Positions 61,051 to 64,000 of a stretch of DNA of 64,000 nt are shown here, one piece after another. The position numbers were made by a program, and so were the translations under genes. Below the pieces are notes generated by a model. It searched no databases and was not told where the DNA came from. It saw only the letters and a list, made by a program, of their open reading frames with translations. The number at the start of each line of letters is the position of its first letter. The first letter of the stretch is position 1. Source of the stretch: Gibbula magus (lineage: Eukaryota; Mollusca; Gastropoda; Trochida; Trochidae); contig OW388293.1 in assembly GCA_936450465.1 (NCBI GenBank), forward strand, positions 83,722,134 through 83,786,133, read 5' to 3'.

Positions 61051-61263
61051 ATTTTATAACATTTTGTTTGGGGAATATGTTTATTTTTATTTCAACTGGG
61101 AGGATCATCTTTTCTTCAATATCTTTGCAGGAATTGTGATACCTTATTTTAGACCCAAAACTAAAAAATAACTACCTAACTTATCATTGTCATGTTTTTG
61201 TTATGCACTGACAATTTCAAGGCTGCAATTTTTCAGGGCTAGGGGTTGTGCATTATATTGAGA

Positions 61264-61338
61264 CAATCTATTTCAATCTTCAGCATCAAACAATATAAAT
61301 CCTGATGAGCTACAGAGCCCATGGCTCTATTTTTTTAA
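61264..61338 (+). mobile_element. Solo 3' tail of the 32.86-kb tandem-core family
   Basis: CAATATAAATCCTGATGAGC, then hairpin AGAGCCCATGGCTCT and a T run, nearly identical to 33,358-33,430. The core units are absent. Confidence 0.75.
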
Positions 61339-62318
61339 TAAATTTTGCATATGGTGGATATTTATTCCCATGAATTAGTCAATAGATACGCAATTCTTAT
61401 ATCTTGGGTTATAACATTATTCGATATTTCCAGAGCACCGCAATTCCGTTAGCTTAATTGATTTGCAAGTGTATATTATGAGCTTGAACATTGGGTCAAA
61501 TATACTTTCTGTATCCATGCACTTATTGAACTCAACATTAGTTACACACATACACCAATCCATCATAGTGGCTGAATATGTGGTTATCGTTTGACGGTTT
61601 AATGTAAAACTTCAATAGAATTACATTGCACCCAATAACCTTCTAAAATAAATGCACATACAGATTTACCTCAAATCATATTTCCACCGTAAACATTACT
61701 GATTATATAGCTAATTGTATCTATGTGTATGTACATCCTCTCACGGAGCCGACTCTCTGGGACACAGACCTAATCATATTGGTTTTATCCCGCCCTCCTC
61801 GATAGCAACTCACTGTCCCGTGAACCCATCTCTCTAAGCAGAGCAAACTGTCTATTCATACACGGCAATATCACCTCATGACCCCTCAATCAAAGCTATG
61901 TTTAGTAATCGCTGTTAACCGGTGAGAGAGTTGCTATATAGATGAGAAATATGAAAAGAATTTCTAAATCATTAGCCTCCTATCCCCGCGCGGTTACCAC
62001 AGTGTAACTATCTCATGGTGTAAGTGTATACAAGTCGAGATGCGTGTCCGACCCGCTCCTTCAGGGTAGCTAGCTGCGAGGGGAAATCTTTATTGGGAAA
62101 CTAGTGAGAAATAAGATTGACTATTGTCGTGGACTTCTACAATGGGAGTTTGTTGGCTGTGGAGATGGGTGATATACGGGCGTCGTTTTCTCATCATTAT
62201 TACACTCGTGAAATATATTTTTTTTAAAATAACATTTAAAAAATCCTAACTTACGAAATAAAGATAACATGTATAACAACTTCTTTATTGTGAACAAACA
62301 CGATGTTTCCACCTGATA

Positions 62319-62388
62319 CATCCTCGATTACCCAGGGTTGTATAAGTGTTCCGGCACTCTCCACTATATCAGTGGGTAACCGAGGATG
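62319..62388. mobile_element. 70-bp mini-MITE related to the 13.1-kb element
   Basis: Ends CATCCTCGATTACCCA and TGGGTAACCGAGGATG are inverted repeats and match the 13,119 element; the internal CACTCTCCACTATATCA is shared. Flanks ACCTGATA and ACCTAATA match at 7 of 8 bases. Confidence 0.75.
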
Positions 62389-62779
62389 ACCTAATAAGGA
62401 GAGAAGATATGCGCTGTCAAATGTCTTGTTTGTTCACAATAAACAAATTGTTATACAGAAAATAGTGTTCTCTTATGTACTCCTTCTCCCTTGTCCTTCA
62501 AAGATGTGTTTGAATTGAAGATGCACCAGTTTTAGCTAGAGTCTCGTATCTGGAGGAAACAAAGTGATGGGTTATTGATGGAATCTACGGTGGATGCCCG
62601 TACAATGGAAACATCATTCAATGTATCGACAAATCAAACTAAAACGTGATGGGGACAGAATCTTCGTATGTGGTTTCTTTTTTAATTTGGAGAAAAGAAA
62701 TGATTACATTACTAGGAGAATTCTACATGTTCACAGCAACTTTTTATACATTTGAACATGTAACCATCATACCACGTGT

Positions 62780-62836
62780 ACGTGGGCCGTAGGCCTTTCA
62801 ACTGAAATAAAAGATTGATTGATTGATTGATTGAAT
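62780..62836 (+). repeat. GATT-tailed retroelement end
   Basis: GGGCCGTAGGCCTTTCAACT, then AATAAAAGATTGATTGATTG. A short tandem GATT tail after AATAAA resembles the 3' ends of non-LTR elements. Only the tail is recognisable. Confidence 0.4.
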
Positions 62837-64000
62837 GTAGTTCCATTTTGAACCAATGACGTCTCAATTAGTTTATGTTTTATCTAATATTTTTGTGACA
62901 AATAGTGTATGATACAGTACGTTATTGAAGAAGTGGATGGATGACTGGCTGTACAAGGAGAGGGTATTATATGTTGTAGAACTCGTTCTTTATCCTTTTC
63001 TCAGTGACTAGCATATTTTAATCCAAAACCAATGCTCTGTAATATCGTCTCGTGACTTTATTCGCCTAGTTGACCTGCCATATTTCTGTTGCCCTGAGAA
63101 CACTCCAGAGGTCAGATCGAACTCGCTAAGCGTCACACTGTGTCGGCTGCTGGACACGTTTCACTGCATCGCTGGCAAATTGTACATCGTCTGCTTCAAA
63201 TTGGTGTCGTCTGTATCCAAATTGATGTCGTCTGCTTACTAATCACATACATTAAATACGATGTAACCATCCCGTCATTGTATAGCGACGGCCGCTGGCA
63301 GCCATAGATTCGTGAATACGTTATTGCAATGTCGGGTCTATTGTAAATATATTTTTTATAAATACAGAAATTCCGTTTTCATTACAAAAAACAGAGTCTA
63401 CCAGGACACCCGACATCAATTATCAAATTACTTCAAAACGAAGATCATGAAGTATTTCTAATGTATATATGATGTTGCAACATTGATTATAGTTTTTCTT
63501 TTACTGGATCTTAGGTACATAGGACAGAAACGACACAGAATAATCGCCTTGTTCACAAAAGAAGGGTTCAAACAGGTTACAATCGTAATATATCCGCAAC
63601 ACAAATGAGTTCTTGTTAGAGTACCAGAACATATGTGCTAGTGGCGGACTGGTTCCAGAGAACACAATGGTTGAATTAGTTAGAATTACCATCGATAGAT
63701 TAGTGCTTATGACTTAACCTTGCATCTGCAACCGACAAGTTCAAGAAATAATAGCAAAGTTTGTATTTAATGTATTGTCCGTAGTCTCACATTATCTGCC
63801 CGCTTCTAGGACAAAAGGAAAGTCGGAACTGGTTTCAAAGACCATTATATCGGAAATAATTGATGTCTTGCCTCATAGATTTACTCTGTTCATATTATGT
63901 AGGCTATTTTAGTATCAGATTAGAAATACTTGCCATTTAGATAGTGAGGAAATATAACATGGTTATATTTTGGATAACACTACCTTCAATAGTACAAATT

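Larger units (their letters stand above)
60200..64000. other. Intergenic region with repeat remnants
   Basis: AT-rich. It contains a retrotransposon remnant (60.78-61.05 kb), a solo element tail (61.26-61.34 kb), a mini-MITE (62.32-62.39 kb) and a GATT-tailed repeat end (62.78-62.83 kb). From 62.9 to 64.0 kb nothing was recognised. Confidence 0.55.

Noticed and set aside
60775..61171. Plus-strand 106-codon ORF as a gene
   Set aside because: It overlaps the minus-strand reverse transcriptase relic, which carries the recognisable Cys/His motif; the plus frame has no domain.

Overview
This is a eukaryotic window: AT-rich, intron-dominated, with canonical GT-AG introns, tRNA-derived SINEs, inverted-repeat elements and many mini- and microsatellites. 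The repeat types (a SINE ending in a CTCAC-type tail, a 'pearl'-like element with a CCGT tract and tandem core units) point to a mollusc, probably a marine gastropod. That assignment is an inference.

One gene fills most of the window on the + strand: the 3' two thirds of the myosin phosphatase targeting subunit gene (MYPT family; vertebrate PPP1R12A/B/C, fly Mbs, worm mel-11). Thirteen exons between 5,963 and 28,588, followed by exons at 47,969, 48,448 and 50,579 and one of two last exons (51,331 or 54,456), join with matching phases into about 925 codons. They cover everything C-terminal to the ankyrin repeats: an acidic region, a KISEKD-repeat exon, the conserved WRxGLRKTGS/RSASSP block, both ROCK-type inhibitory sites (RRSTQ and RRSTG), the coiled coil and the C-terminal leucine zipper. 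The ankyrin and PP1-binding exons must lie upstream of base 1.

Two features stand out. There are two tandem last coding exons, each encoding a complete 28-residue leucine zipper that ends SKLSK-stop. There is also a Ser/Gly-rich exon at 37,231-37,702 with its own ATG. It is out of frame with the upstream exons but in frame with the 47,969 exon, so the locus probably also makes a short C-terminal protein of about 298 residues, analogous to the mammalian small subunits M20/M21.

Layout: 1-5,962 upstream intron with SINEs and a foldback element; 5,963-16,930 eight exons with a MULE-like MITE at 13.1 kb; 16,931-20,953 an intron made largely of mobile elements; 20,954-28,588 five exons separated by introns with two large minisatellites that run up to the next splice acceptor; 28,589-47,968 long introns surrounding the alternative first exon; 47,969-54,542 C-terminal exons; 54,543-about 60,200 probable long 3' UTR; 60,200-64,000 intergenic, with a non-LTR retrotransposon remnant. 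No second host gene, rRNA, tRNA gene or CRISPR array was found.
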